Shown: positions 25,562-34,673 of the stretch, in pieces
Layout: each line of letters begins with the position of its first letter
How positions within the stretch are numbered: position 1 is the stretch's first letter
Assembly: GCF_036345155.1 (NCBI RefSeq)
Contig: NZ_CP107772.1
Coordinates: 1,488,001-1,552,000 of the forward strand
Direction: 5' to 3'
Source of the DNA: Streptomyces sp. NBC_00582
Lineage (GTDB): Bacteria; Actinomycetota; Actinomycetes; Streptomycetales; Streptomycetaceae
Length of the DNA: 64,000 bases
Made by a program: the position numbers and the translations under genes
Notes under the pieces: generated by a model
What the model saw: the letters and a program-made list of their open reading frames with translations, nothing else
The model's database searches: none
What the model was told of the DNA's origin: nothing

Positions 25562-27520
25562 TCACGCACCCGTGCGGCCGGACACGTTCAGGAGGTACTC
25601 CTTCCTGTCGAGCGGGTTGAGGTCGGTGCGCGGCCGCTCCGGGACCACCCCGTGGACCACGGGCGCGTAGTGGTCGAAAGCGCTCTCCCACTCGCCCTCG
25701 CCCCGGGTCAGCCCTGGAACGCGCTGCTCCAGGCCGTGCACCCGGGCGGCCGGCACGGCTCCCTCCAGCAGGCACCACCCGTCCCGCACGTCCGTCGCGT
25801 CCGGTACGGCCCGCAGCGCGGCGAGCACCGGCAGCAGGGCGCCCAGGGTGTCCGCCGGTGCCCGGAGCCGGAAGCGGTGCATGGGCTCGTACACCTGGGT
25901 GCCCGCCCGGCGCAGCGCCTCGACCAGGACCAGCGGGGTCAGCCCCCGGAAGTCGTACCCGGTGCTGGACATGCTCTTGTCGAAACCCTGGTGGGCGTGG
26001 CTCTGGCGGGGCCAGTAGCCGGAGTGGGTCATGGTGACCGCGCAATCGGTGACCTGCCAGCCGTGCAGGCCCTCGCCGAGGGTGGCGCGGACGGTGTCCT
26101 CGACCGCCTTGAAGAAGGCGTACGGCATCGCGCCCAGCTCCACCTCCAGGGCGAAGGTGACCCCTGCGCCGGGCGGGGCCGGGTCGACGCGCAGGCCGAC
26201 GGTGGCGAGGAACGGGTTGGCGTCCTTCTTGATGAACTCGGCGGCCGCCCCGGTCCCGGCCGGGCGTTCCACGCACAGGGGCGTCGTCTCGCGGAAGGTG
26301 ACAGGGAGGCCGTAGTCGTCGGCCAGGGTCGCCTGGATCACCTCCTTCTGCACCTCGCCGTACAACGACACGGAGGTCTCCTGCCGGACCTCGTCGTGGC
26401 GCAGGGCGATCAGCGGGTCCTGTTCGGCCAGTTGGGTGAGGGCGAGGTGCAGCGAGCGGCGGTCGGCGCCCGGGCCGGGCACGACGACCGTCTCCAGGGT
26501 CGGAGGGGCGAACACCCGGCCGTACTCCCGGTGCGGTGCGCCGAGGCTGTCGCCGACGCGGACGTCCGTGAGTCCCCACAGCCGGGCGATCCGGCCCGCC
26601 GCGACCGTCTCCTCACGCACGTCGGTGCCGTGGTCGAAGACGCCGATCGCGGTGACCTTGCCCGCGGTCTCCGCGTACGGGACGCGGTCGCGGGTGCGCA
26701 GGGTGCCGGAGAAGAGCCGGGCGTAGGCGATCTTCTCCCCGGCCGGGCCGCGCTCCACCTTGAAGACCGATCCGGAGAGCGGCCCCTCGGGGTCTCCCTC
26801 GGCACCCGGCAGCAACTCCTTGATGCCGGCGACGAGTTCGGGCACCCCGGCGCCGGTCGCGGCGGAGCCGAAGTACACCGGGTGGACCAGGGTGCGGCCG
26901 GTCCCGTCGACGAGGGCGGCATGGATCCGTCCGGGGGTGAGGGTGCCGTCGACGTACGCGGCGAGGAGGTCGTCGTCGAGCTCCGTGAGGACGTCCGCCG
27001 GCACGGGGGCCGGATCGAAGGAGGCCTCGCGCGTCCCGATCCCGCTCACGGTCCCCATGGGGACCACGGGCACCGCCAGCCGCTCGGTGAGTTCCCTCAG
27101 CAGACCGGTGTCGCGGGCGCCCCGCCGGTCGATCTTGTTGACGAAGACCAGCGTGGGGATGCCGAGGCGGCGCAGGGTGCGCATGAGGATCCTGGTCTGC
27201 GCCTGGACGCCCTCGACGGCCGACACGACGAGGACGGCCCCGTCGAGCACGCCGAGGACCCGCTCCACCTCGGCGATGAAGTCGGGGTGACCGGGGGTGT
27301 CGATGAGGTTGACGGTGACGTCGTCGACCGGGAACGAGACGACGGCGGACTTGATGGTGATGCCGCGCTGCCGCTCCAGCGCGAGCGTGTCGGTCCGGGT
27401 GCTGCCGGCGTCGACGCTGCCGATCTCGTCGATGATCCCGGCGGAGTGCAGCAGCCGCTCGGTGAGGCTGGTCTTACCGGCGTCGACGTGGGCGAGGATC
27501 CCGAGGTTGAGCAGATGCAC
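25562..27520 (-). CDS. Tetracycline-resistance ribosomal protection protein, OtrA/TetM type
   Basis: The 652-residue EF-G-like GTPase has a G1 motif AHVDAGKTS, the switch segment RQRGITIKSAVVSF, G3 DTPGH and G4 NKID. The usual EF-G domains II-V follow, with the family-specific DDYGLPVTFRET and TGYDFRGLTPLVL (the tet-like C-terminal domain IV/V). These proteins remove tetracyclines from the 30S A-site. The length is right for the Streptomyces type (OtrA, TetM/W/O/S). GTG start at 27520, with AAAGGA 11 nt upstream. An ATG 12 nt further up is out of frame. It is divergent from xdhC, and no biosynthetic cluster is adjacent, so this is self-standing resistance. Confidence 0.92.
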   Translation of the reverse strand: MHLLNLGILAHVDAGKTSLTERLLHSAGIIDEIGSVDAGSTRTDTLALERQRGITIKSAVVSFPVDDVTVNLIDTPGHPDFIAEVERVLGVLDGAVLVVSAVEGVQAQTRILMRTLRRLGIPTLVFVNKIDRRGARDTGLLRELTERLAVPVVPMGTVSGIGTREASFDPAPVPADVLTELDDDLLAAYVDGTLTPGRIHAALVDGTGRTLVHPVYFGSAATGAGVPELVAGIKELLPGAEGDPEGPLSGSVFKVERGPAGEKIAYARLFSGTLRTRDRVPYAETAGKVTAIGVFDHGTDVREETVAAGRIARLWGLTDVRVGDSLGAPHREYGRVFAPPTLETVVVPGPGADRRSLHLALTQLAEQDPLIALRHDEVRQETSVSLYGEVQKEVIQATLADDYGLPVTFRETTPLCVERPAGTGAAAEFIKKDANPFLATVGLRVDPAPPGAGVTFALEVELGAMPYAFFKAVEDTVRATLGEGLHGWQVTDCAVTMTHSGYWPRQSHAHQGFDKSMSSTGYDFRGLTPLVLVEALRRAGTQVYEPMHRFRLRAPADTLGALLPVLAALRAVPDATDVRDGWCLLEGAVPAARVHGLEQRVPGLTRGEGEWESAFDHYAPVVHGVVPERPRTDLNPLDRKEYLLNVSGRTGA

Positions 27521-27688
27521 GAGCGGTCATGTCCTTTGGAGTGGGGGTCGTTCCTTCCGGGAGGGACATGAACGCGGTGCGCATCTCTGCTCCTGATCTT
27601 TCGGGTCGGTACCCGCGATCTGCGGGGACCGTGACCCGCGCAGTGCACCAGAGCGGCGGGCGGGACGGCAACGGATTAACGTTCACAC

Positions 27689-28825
27689 GTGCGCGAGATT
27701 ATGCCGGTGCTGAGCGGGTGGTTCGGCGCCGGTGTGCCGTTCGGGCTGGCCACCGTGGTCGCGGTCAGCCGCAGCGCGCCGCGCGCCCCCGGGGCGGCGA
27801 TGGCGGTGGGGCCGGACGACGAGGTCGTCGGCAGTGTGTCCGGGGGGTGTGTGGAGGGCGCGGTGTTCGAGCTCGCCCAGGAGGTCGTGGCGAGCGGGCG
27901 GGCCCGCCTGGAGACGTTCGGATACAGCGACGCCGACGCGTTCGCGGTCGGGCTGACCTGCGGCGGGGAGCTCACCGTGCTGGTACGGCCCGTGACGCCC
28001 GCGCTGGATCCCGCCTTCGGCGCGCTCGCCGCCTCGGTCGCCGCGGGCGAGCCGGTGACCCTGGCGACGGTGACCGACGGCCCCGCCCCGCGCGGCGCGG
28101 CCCTCGCGGTCTGGCCGGACCGTGTCTCGGGTTCGCTCGGCGCGGAGGGCCTGGACGTGGCGGTCACGGCCGACGCGCGCGGGGAACTCGCCCTCGGCGC
28201 CACCGGGCTGCGGCACTACGGGCCGAGCGGACAACGGCGCGAGGACGCGGTCGCGGTGTTCCTGCACTCCTTCGCGCCGCCGCCGCGCATGCTGGTGTTC
28301 GGGGCGATCGACTACGCGGCGGCCGTCGCCCGCCTCGGGGACTTCCTGGGCTACCGGGTCACGGTGTGCGACGCCCGCCCGGTGTTCGCGACGCCGAGCC
28401 GTTTCCCGGAGGGCGTCGAGGTGGTCGTGGACTGGCCGCACCGCTATCTGCGGGGCACCGAGACCGACGGACGCACGGTGATCTGCGTCCTCACCCACGA
28501 TCCGAAGTTCGACGTGCCGCTTCTCGAGGAGGCGCTGCGCCGGCCGGCCGCCTACATCGGGGCGATGGGCAGCCGGCGCACCCACGACGACCGGCGCCGG
28601 CGGCTCGTGGAGGCGGGGCTGGACGAACGGGAGCTGGCCCGGCTGCGCTCACCCGTGGGGCTGGACCTCGGCGCCCGGACGCCCGAGGAGGTCGCGGTGT
28701 CGGTGGCCGCCGAGATCGTCGCGCTGCGCTGGGGCGGCACGGGCGCTCCGCTGACGGGAACGGTGGGCGCGATCCACGACCGGGCACGGCCGCCCTCCGA
28801 CCATCGACCACCCCCAAAAATCTGA
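27689..28825 (+). CDS. XdhC/CoxI family protein
   Basis: This 378-residue protein has the N-terminal XdhC domain (SVSGGCVEGAVFELAQEV, with the conserved Cys) and a C-terminal Rossmann-like part, VFGAIDYAAAVARLGDFLGY. The family signature YIGAMGSRRTHDDR follows. XdhC chaperones insert the sulfurated molybdenum cofactor into xanthine dehydrogenase-type enzymes in the cytosol. No xanthine dehydrogenase subunit gene is visible here, so its client must be elsewhere. ATG at 27689 without a strong SD. GTG 'VREIM' variants are possible. Confidence 0.92.
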   Translation: MREIMPVLSGWFGAGVPFGLATVVAVSRSAPRAPGAAMAVGPDDEVVGSVSGGCVEGAVFELAQEVVASGRARLETFGYSDADAFAVGLTCGGELTVLVRPVTPALDPAFGALAASVAAGEPVTLATVTDGPAPRGAALAVWPDRVSGSLGAEGLDVAVTADARGELALGATGLRHYGPSGQRREDAVAVFLHSFAPPPRMLVFGAIDYAAAVARLGDFLGYRVTVCDARPVFATPSRFPEGVEVVVDWPHRYLRGTETDGRTVICVLTHDPKFDVPLLEEALRRPAAYIGAMGSRRTHDDRRRRLVEAGLDERELARLRSPVGLDLGARTPEEVAVSVAAEIVALRWGGTGAPLTGTVGAIHDRARPPSDHRPPPKI

Positions 28826-28909
28826 TGAATTTATGACAATCCGGGTGTGTGGGACCGGCGGGGGCTGGGTAGTCGCACCTTCATCCATCCCCGCCACGGA
28901 AGGAGGTCC

Positions 28910-29029
28910 GTGAAGCACAGCAGACTCGCAGCAGCCGGGCCGCCCCGGACCGTATCGGCCGGGCGCGGCCCGGTTTTCGCGTCACCGGGGTTCAGCGGGG
29001 CGGCAGCCGGTGCAGGACGACGTCCGTGA
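28910..29029 (+). CDS. Possible small leader ORF or truncated gene start (39 aa)
   Basis: A near-consensus GGAAGGAGG stands 4 nt before a GTG. The encoded peptide begins MKHSRLAAAGPP, which looks like the first residues of a signal peptide but loses that character at once. A rho-independent hairpin with a T-run lies inside the ORF (28959-28977). The last 38 bp overlap the phosphoesterase gene antisense. Either this is a transcript leader or small RNA, or the 5' stub of a lost secreted-protein gene. The RBS is the only strong sign. Confidence 0.3.
   Translation: MKHSRLAAAGPPRTVSAGRGPVFASPGFSGAAAGAGRRP
28959..28977 (+). terminator. Rho-independent terminator
   Basis: Stem ccgggc/gcccgg with gcg loop and TTTT directly after. 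It would end transcripts coming from xdhC or from the small leader ORF. Confidence 0.7.
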
Positions 29030-29492
29030 GCCGGCCGTCGGCCACCGAGAGCGTGAGGTAGGTGCAGTGCGGCTGGCGGCGGCGGTCGGTCGGGGAGCCC
29101 GGGTTGAGCAGCCGCAGTCCGCCGGGTGCGGTGCTGTCCCAGGGGATGTGGCTGTGGCCGAAGACGAGGACGTCGAGGTCGGGGAAGCGGGCGGCGCAGC
29201 GGGCCTCGCGGCCCTGGGCGGGGCCGGTCTCGTGGACCACGCCGAAGCGCAGCCCGCCCAGGTCGGCGCGGGCCACCTCGGGCAGCCGCGCGCGCAGTGC
29301 GGGGCCGTCGTTGTTGCCGTACACCCCGATCAGCCGTCGGCTGCGGGCCTGCAACAGGTCGAGGGTGGCCGTGTCGACCCAGTCCCCCGCGTGCACGACG
29401 ACGTCCGCCTCGGGCAGCTCGTCGAGCAGCGGCTCCGGGAGCGCCTTGGCGCGCCGGGGGAGGTGGGTGTCGGACATCAGCAGCAGTCGCAC
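28992..29492 (-). CDS. YfcE-type metallophosphoesterase
   Basis: This 166-residue calcineurin-like phosphoesterase carries all the metal motifs in order: LLMSDTHLPR, VVHAGDWVD, YGNNDGPALRA, GVVHETGP and VFGHSHIPWDS. This subfamily (YfcE/MJ0936) hydrolyses phosphodiesters in vitro, and its physiological substrate is not settled. Cytosolic. The length is normal. The end overlaps the antisense leader ORF. The start is the ATG at 29492, and its promoter lies in the 206-bp gap shared with the GT2 gene. Confidence 0.9.
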   Translation of the reverse strand: MRLLLMSDTHLPRRAKALPEPLLDELPEADVVVHAGDWVDTATLDLLQARSRRLIGVYGNNDGPALRARLPEVARADLGGLRFGVVHETGPAQGREARCAARFPDLDVLVFGHSHIPWDSTAPGGLRLLNPGSPTDRRRQPHCTYLTLSVADGRLTDVVLHRLPPR

Positions 29493-29698
29493 GGGGCCAG
29501 GCTACGCGCGTGCGGGCGCCGCTTCCCCCGACCGGACCAAGGCCGGAAGTCGGCTCCACGGCCCCCGTACCCCGCAACGGCGGGCAACGGCTCATGAACG
29601 CTCGGGGAACAGGACAGGTGACCGAGCGGCGGCGGAGTTAGCATCGGGCCACGCGCCAACCGCCCTGCGGCACAGATCCAGAGGGGGCCAGGAGCCCG

Positions 29699-31618
29699 AT
29701 GCCGGTCAAGGTCAGCGTCATCGTCCCCGTCTACAACCCCGGTCCCTACATCGAGGACTGTGTCGCGTCGCTGCTCCGGCAGTCACTGCCGCCCGACGCG
29801 TACGAAGTGATCTTCGTGGACGACGGCTCCACCGACGCCACCCCGGCGCGTCTCGACGCGCTCGCCGCCGAGGACCCCCGGGTGCGGGTCATCCACCAGG
29901 AGAACTCCGGCTGGTCGGGCAAGCCCCGCAACGTCGGCATCGACGCCGCCCGGGGCGAGTACGTCATGTTCGTCGACAACGACGACCACCTCGGCGACGA
30001 GGCCCTGGAGCGGATGTACGCGTACGGGGTCGCCCACGACGCCGATGTCGTCGTCGGGAAGATGGTCGGCCGGGGCCGCGGGGTGCCGGTGGAGCTGTTC
30101 CGGGTGAACCGGCCGAAGGCGAGCGTCGAGAACGCGCCGCTGATCGACAGCCTGACCCCGCACAAGATGGTCCGCCGGGCGTTCCTGGAGCGCACCGGGC
30201 TGCGCTTCCCGGAGGGGCGGCGGCGCCTGGAGGACCATGTCTTCGTCACCGAGGCCTATCTGCGCGCGGACAACGTGTCGGTGCTCTCCGACTACGTCTG
30301 CTATTACCACGTACGCCGCGACGACGACGCGAACGCGGGTTTCCAGCGCTTCGACCCGGCCGGGTACTTCAAGAACCTCCGTGAGGCCCTCGACGTCGTC
30401 GAGAAGTACACCGAGCCGGGCCCCCTGCGCGACCGGCTCTTCCGGCGCTGGCTCCGTGTGGAGATGGTGGAGCGGCTGCGCGGCCGGAAATTCCTGAACC
30501 TGCCCGAGGCCTACCGCAAGGAGCTCTTCGCGGAGATCCACGCGGTGGTCGTGGAGCGCTTCGGCCCGGGCGTCGCGGCACCGCTGCAGCCCACCCAGCG
30601 GGTGGTGGCCGCACTGGTGGCGGACGGGCGTTACGACGACGTCGTCGCGTTCGCCGAGTGGGAGGCCGGGGTGGCGCTCACCGTCGACCCGGAGGACGTC
30701 CGCTGGGAGGACGGGGTGCTGCGGCTGGCGTTCGCCGCCGAGCTGACGCACGACGGCGGACCGATGACGTTCCCGGCCGCCGGGGGCTCCCCGCAGTGGC
30801 CGCCGAGGGACGTCGGGGAGGCGGTGCGGTGGCTCGGCGAGGACACGGTCGGCCGGTTCGGCAGGGCCCGGCCCGACCTGCTGCTGCGCGACCGGGCCAG
30901 CGCGGCGCAGTACTTCCATCCGGTGGAGGTGGTCCGGGAGACGGTTCCGGCCGGGGACGGCAGCCGGGTGCGGCTGGTGCTGCGGGGGACGGCGACCGTC
31001 GACCCCGCGGACCGGGCGGTGCTGCCGGGCGACGGGCTGTGGGACGCGTATGTGCGGGTCGGGCTCGGCGGCTGGACGAAGGAGCTGCGGCTGGGCCCGG
31101 CGCCCCGCCACGACCGTCCCGCCCCGCCGGCCGGAGTCGTGGCGGGACGGGTGATCCTGCCGTACTGGACCGACCGGCACGCCAGTCTCGCCCTGGACGT
31201 CGGCCGCGCGGGCAGGCGGCTGGGCCTCGGCCGGCTGGTGCCCGGGGACGTCTCGGTCGCCGGGGAGCGGATCGGTGTGGACCTGCCGCTGTATGTGCCC
31301 GTCCGCACGGGGGCGCTGCTGCGGCTGAGCGGGCCGGGATCCCACGACGTGCCCGCGGTGCTGTTGCCCGGGGGGCGGCTGGAGGCCGGGGTGCCGGTCG
31401 CCGACCTCGGCGGGCGCACCTGGCGCATGGCGCTGTGCCTCACGCCGGACGGGCCGGACGCGCGGTTCCATCCCCTGGCGGTGGCGCTGCGGGTCGGGGC
31501 GGACGGGGTGCGGGTCGTGCCGGCGCCGCGGCCCGGGGGGCTGCGGCGGCTGGGGCGGCGGGTGCGGCGGCTTGTGCACCGGGTGCTTGGTCGTGTGGTG
31601 CGGGGCGGGGGGCGCTGA
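29699..31618 (+). CDS. GT2 family glycosyltransferase with long C-terminal region
   Basis: The 639-residue protein has an N-terminal GT-A domain of about 230 residues with IVPVYNPGPYIEDCV, FVDDGSTDATP (nucleotide-binding Asp) and FVDNDDHLGDEAL (DxD metal site). An uncharacterised part of about 400 residues follows, ending in an Arg-rich tail. Such large GT2 enzymes in actinomycetes often build cell-wall teichoic or teichuronic-acid-type glycopolymers. AGGAG just before the ATG is a good RBS. About 400 bp downstream, after an unusual repeat array, lies a minus-strand dTDP-deoxysugar operon, a natural source of sugar donor. The link is inference. Confidence 0.88.
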   Translation: MPVKVSVIVPVYNPGPYIEDCVASLLRQSLPPDAYEVIFVDDGSTDATPARLDALAAEDPRVRVIHQENSGWSGKPRNVGIDAARGEYVMFVDNDDHLGDEALERMYAYGVAHDADVVVGKMVGRGRGVPVELFRVNRPKASVENAPLIDSLTPHKMVRRAFLERTGLRFPEGRRRLEDHVFVTEAYLRADNVSVLSDYVCYYHVRRDDDANAGFQRFDPAGYFKNLREALDVVEKYTEPGPLRDRLFRRWLRVEMVERLRGRKFLNLPEAYRKELFAEIHAVVVERFGPGVAAPLQPTQRVVAALVADGRYDDVVAFAEWEAGVALTVDPEDVRWEDGVLRLAFAAELTHDGGPMTFPAAGGSPQWPPRDVGEAVRWLGEDTVGRFGRARPDLLLRDRASAAQYFHPVEVVRETVPAGDGSRVRLVLRGTATVDPADRAVLPGDGLWDAYVRVGLGGWTKELRLGPAPRHDRPAPPAGVVAGRVILPYWTDRHASLALDVGRAGRRLGLGRLVPGDVSVAGERIGVDLPLYVPVRTGALLRLSGPGSHDVPAVLLPGGRLEAGVPVADLGGRTWRMALCLTPDGPDARFHPLAVALRVGADGVRVVPAPRPGGLRRLGRRVRRLVHRVLGRVVRGGGR

Positions 31619-31620
31619 GG

Positions 31621-31957
31621 CGGTTGTTCGGGTGCGGCTGCGTGGTGGCTTGGTCGCGCCGTTCCCCGCGCCCCTTACGGGGCGCTGAGGCGGTTGTTCG
31701 GGTGCGGCTGCGTGGTGGCTTGGTCGCGCCGTTCCCCGCGCCCCCTTCGGGGCCCTGAGGCGGTTGTTCGGGTGCGGATGCGTCGTGGCCTGGTCGCGCC
31801 GTTCCCCGCGCCCCTTTCGGGGCGCTGAGGCGGTTGTTCGGGTGCGGATGCGTCGTGGCTCGGTCGCGCCGTTCCCCGCGCCCCTTTCGGGGCGCTAAGG
31901 CGGTTGTTCGGGTGCGGATGCGTCGTGGCTTGGTCGCGCAGTTCCCCGCGACCCTGA
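31621..31957. repeat. 70-bp tandem repeat array, 4.8 copies
   Basis: The unit begins cggttgttcgggtgcgg at 31621, 31691, 31761, 31831 and 31901, a period of exactly 70 bp. The last copy breaks off at about 31957. Each full copy ends in a GC hairpin such as gcgcccctttcggggcgc. Copies differ at a handful of positions (for example ctgcgtggtgg in copies 1-2 against atgcgtcgtgg in 3-5). Stops in several frames rule out coding. It starts directly after the GT2 stop codon and may act as a reinforced terminator or as a recombination-prone spacer. A similar 'gcgcagttccccgcgcccc' motif is common between genes in Streptomyces. Confidence 0.9.
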
Positions 31958-32026
31958 CAAGGCAGGCGCTGTCCTGGAAAACCACGCGTAGTTCGCCCGC
32001 GCCCCCGAAGTTGCAGGGGCGTTGGG

Positions 32027-32830
32027 TCAGGCGTCGGGTGTGAGGTGGCCGAGGGTGGCGCGCAGTGCGTCCCAGCCCTTGGCTCGGGGGAGGCCCCGGT
32101 TGCGGGCTCGGGTCAGGGGGCGCCAGAAGCCGGCCTCCAGCAGGGTCTCCGGGGGGATCGCGCGAACGCGGTCCAGGACGCTCTCGGGGACCTTCTGCGG
32201 GTCGGGCACGTCGTACTCGGCGAGGATCTCGTCGTACTTCCGGCTCAGGACCCGGCTGCGCGGGTCGGCGCCGAAGACGACGAGCTGACCGGTGGGCCGG
32301 GTGTCGACGAGGACCGTGACGAGGTCGGGGCGGTACCGGTTCAGGATCTCGGTGACCTTGAAGACGTCGCCGGTCCAGGCGGTGGTGTGGCGGTCGCGGG
32401 CCGCCTCGTCGACGCTGCGCGGCAGCATGTCGTCGAACACGATCACACTCGACCAGTCGGAGTGCCGCTCGACGTTGATGAAGTCGCGCAGCGCGTACTC
32501 GAACAGGTGCATGCCGTCGATGAAGGAGAGGTCGAGGGTGGTGCGCCGCCAGTGGCCGAGGGGCCGGCGGCCGCGCCGCAGGTTGCGCCAGGGGTGCCGG
32601 CCGCCCTTGAGGTGCTGGAGCGGGTTGTCGCGGGCGAAGAAGTCGTCGCTGGTGGCCTGCACCAGATGGACGTCGCAGCGGATCTCGCAGGTCACCTTGA
32701 ACGCGGGGTCGACGGCGATGCTGGGAACACGGGACAGACGCAGGCTGCGGCCGTCGTTGACCCCGATCTCCAGGTAGTTGCGGTTGGCGGTGACCTTGTG
32801 CAGTTCCCGCAGGAACTCATGGCGTTTCAC
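32027..32830 (-). CDS. Class I SAM-dependent methyltransferase of the sugar operon
   Basis: The 267-residue protein has a SAM motif YLEIGVNDGRSLRLS, then LSFIDGMHLFEYALRDFINV and VIVFDDMLPRS. This is the layout of the Methyltransf_24-type enzymes that modify sugars or exopolysaccharides. It starts at a GTG overlapping the rfbD stop by 4 bp (GTGA), so it is coupled to the deoxysugar genes. That makes O-methylation of the deoxysugar or of a glycan its likely job. It is the last gene of the operon, ending 70 bp from the repeat array. Confidence 0.82.
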   Translation of the reverse strand: MKRHEFLRELHKVTANRNYLEIGVNDGRSLRLSRVPSIAVDPAFKVTCEIRCDVHLVQATSDDFFARDNPLQHLKGGRHPWRNLRRGRRPLGHWRRTTLDLSFIDGMHLFEYALRDFINVERHSDWSSVIVFDDMLPRSVDEAARDRHTTAWTGDVFKVTEILNRYRPDLVTVLVDTRPTGQLVVFGADPRSRVLSRKYDEILAEYDVPDPQKVPESVLDRVRAIPPETLLEAGFWRPLTRARNRGLPRAKGWDALRATLGHLTPDA

Positions 32831-33708
32831 GAACGGACTCCTTGGGTCTCCTTGCGGATGAGCGGCAGTGCTTCGTGCAGGGCGGCGCGCCAGTCCCGCA
32901 GGGGAGGAAGGCCGGTCTCGGACCAGCGGGCGTGGCCCAGCACGCTGTAGGCGGGGCGCGGGGCGGGCCGGGGGAAGGCGTCGCTGGTGGTGGGGCGCAC
33001 CCGGTCGGGGTCGGCGTCGATCCGCCGGAAGATCTCGCGGGTCAGCTCGTACCAGCTCGCCTCGCCCGCGGCGGTGGCGTGCAGGATCCCGGTGGCGGTA
33101 CGGCCGGTGCGCGGGCCCAGGTCGGCGATGCGGGTGGCGACGTCGGCGCTCCAGGTCGGCTGGCCGCGCTGGTCGTCGACCACGTCGAGGGTGTCCCGGC
33201 GGGCCTCCAGACCGAGCATGGTGCGCACGAAGCTGGGGCCGTGGACGCCGTAGAGCCAGGCCGTGCGCAGGACGACCGAGGCGTCCGGGAGCGCGGTGAG
33301 AACGGCCCGCTCGCCGGCGAGTTTGGTGCGGCCGTAGGCGGTGCGCGGGGCCGGGGGGTGGTCCTCGGGGTAGGGGGTGGTGGCGTCCCCGGCGAAGACG
33401 TAGTCGGTGGAGACGTGGATCAGGCGGGCGCCGTGCGCGGCGCAGGCCCGGGCGAGCAGCCGGGGGCCGTCGCCGTTGATCCGCAGGGCGCGGGCCTCGT
33501 CGGTCTCGGCGTCGTCGACGGCGGTGTACGCGGCGCAGTTGACGACCAGGTCGGGGCGGTGCGCGGCGAAGGCCCGGTCCACCTGCTCCGGGCGGGTGAT
33601 GTCCAGGCCGGTGTGGTCGAGCCCGGTCACGTCCTCGCCGCGCCGGGCCAGTTCCTCGACGGTGTCGCGGCCGAGCAGACCGCCGGCGCCGGTGACGAGC
33701 CATCTCAT
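32827..33708 (-). CDS. rfbD: dTDP-4-dehydrorhamnose reductase (RmlD)
   Basis: This 293-residue extended SDR has the NADPH loop VTGAGGLLGRD, the segment VDDAETDEARALRING and the catalytic YxxxK as YGRTKLAGE. It catalyses the last step to dTDP-L-rhamnose, reduction of dTDP-4-keto-L-rhamnose. Overlaps by 4 bp with rfbB upstream and with the methyltransferase downstream place it in a coupled operon. The epimerase RmlC that must act before it is not in the window. Confidence 0.92.
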   Translation of the reverse strand: MRWLVTGAGGLLGRDTVEELARRGEDVTGLDHTGLDITRPEQVDRAFAAHRPDLVVNCAAYTAVDDAETDEARALRINGDGPRLLARACAAHGARLIHVSTDYVFAGDATTPYPEDHPPAPRTAYGRTKLAGERAVLTALPDASVVLRTAWLYGVHGPSFVRTMLGLEARRDTLDVVDDQRGQPTWSADVATRIADLGPRTGRTATGILHATAAGEASWYELTREIFRRIDADPDRVRPTTSDAFPRPAPRPAYSVLGHARWSETGLPPLRDWRAALHEALPLIRKETQGVRS

Positions 33709-34673
33709 GCGGTGTGCGCTCCCCGTTTCAGCGGCTCCCACCAGTCGCGGTGGTTGCGGTACCAGGCGACGGTGTCGGCGAGGCCGCTCGCGAAGTCGTG
33801 GTGGGGCCGGTAGCCCAGTTCGGTGCGGGCCTTGGTCCAGTCGACGCTGTAGCGCAGGTCGTGGCCCTTGCGGTCGGGCACGTGGTCGACGCGGTCCCAG
33901 TCGGCGCCGCAGGCCTCCAGCAGCAGGACGGTCAGCTCGCGGTTGCTGAGCTCGGTGCCGCCGCCGAGGTTGTAGACCTCGCCGGGGCGGCCCTGGGTCC
34001 GTACGAGGTCGACGCCCCGGCAGTGGTCCTCGACGTGCAGCCAGTCGCGCACGTTGCGTCCGTCGCCGTAGAGGGGGACCCGCTCGCCGTCCAGGAGGTT
34101 GGTGACGAACAGCGGGATCACCTTCTCGGGGAACTGGTGGGGGCCGTAGTTGTTGGAGCAGCGGGTGACGCGGACGTCCAGGCCGTGGGTGCGGTGGTAG
34201 GCGAGGGCGATCAGGTCGGAGGAGGCCTTGGAGGCGGAGTACGGCGAGGTCGGGCCGAGGGGGTGGCTCTCGGGCCAGGAGCCGGTCTCGATGGAGCCGT
34301 AGACCTCGTCGGTGGAGACGTGCACGAACGGTCCGACGCCGTGCCGCAGGGCCGCGTCGAGCAGGGTCTGGGTGCCGAGCACATTGGTGCGGACGAACGT
34401 CGCGGCGCCCTCGATGGAGCGGTCCACGTGGGACTCGGCGGCGAAGTGGACGATCTGGTCGGCTCCGGCGGTCAGCTTGTCGACGAGGTCGGCGTCGCAG
34501 ACGTCGCCCTGCACGAACTCCAGGCGGGGGTGGCCGACGGGCAGGTTGGTGAGGGTGCCCGCGTAGGTGAGCTTGTCCAGGACGGTGACGTCGAGGGCGC
34601 TGTCGCGGGCGAGGAGGCCGCGGACGTACGTGGAGCCGATGAATCCGGCGGCTCCGGTGACGAGGAGGTTCAT
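33705..34673 (-). CDS. rfbB: dTDP-glucose 4,6-dehydratase (RmlB)
   Basis: The 322-residue extended SDR has VTGAAGFIGSTYVR, VHFAAESHVDRSIE and the catalytic segment STDEVYGSIE followed by YSASKASSDLI. It converts dTDP-glucose to dTDP-4-keto-6-deoxyglucose, the branch point for rhamnose and for antibiotic deoxysugars. It overlaps both neighbours by 4 bp. The length matches the family. Confidence 0.95.
   Translation of the reverse strand: MNLLVTGAAGFIGSTYVRGLLARDSALDVTVLDKLTYAGTLTNLPVGHPRLEFVQGDVCDADLVDKLTAGADQIVHFAAESHVDRSIEGAATFVRTNVLGTQTLLDAALRHGVGPFVHVSTDEVYGSIETGSWPESHPLGPTSPYSASKASSDLIALAYHRTHGLDVRVTRCSNNYGPHQFPEKVIPLFVTNLLDGERVPLYGDGRNVRDWLHVEDHCRGVDLVRTQGRPGEVYNLGGGTELSNRELTVLLLEACGADWDRVDHVPDRKGHDLRYSVDWTKARTELGYRPHHDFASGLADTVAWYRNHRDWWEPLKRGAHTA

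Noticed and set aside
27476-27529. ATG start for the ribosomal protection protein, MTARASAQ
   Set aside because: It is out of frame with the GTPase; the GTG at 27520 is in frame and directly begins the conserved N-terminus.
25652-27571. Plus-strand ORF of 639 aa
   Set aside because: Antisense to the ribosomal protection gene, which has all the GTPase motifs.
31621-31957. CRISPR array
   Set aside because: The 70-bp units follow each other without unique spacers.
31440-31985. Minus-strand ORF crossing the repeat array
   Set aside because: It is made of the 70-bp tandem repeat and GT2 antisense sequence; no RBS and repetitive residues.
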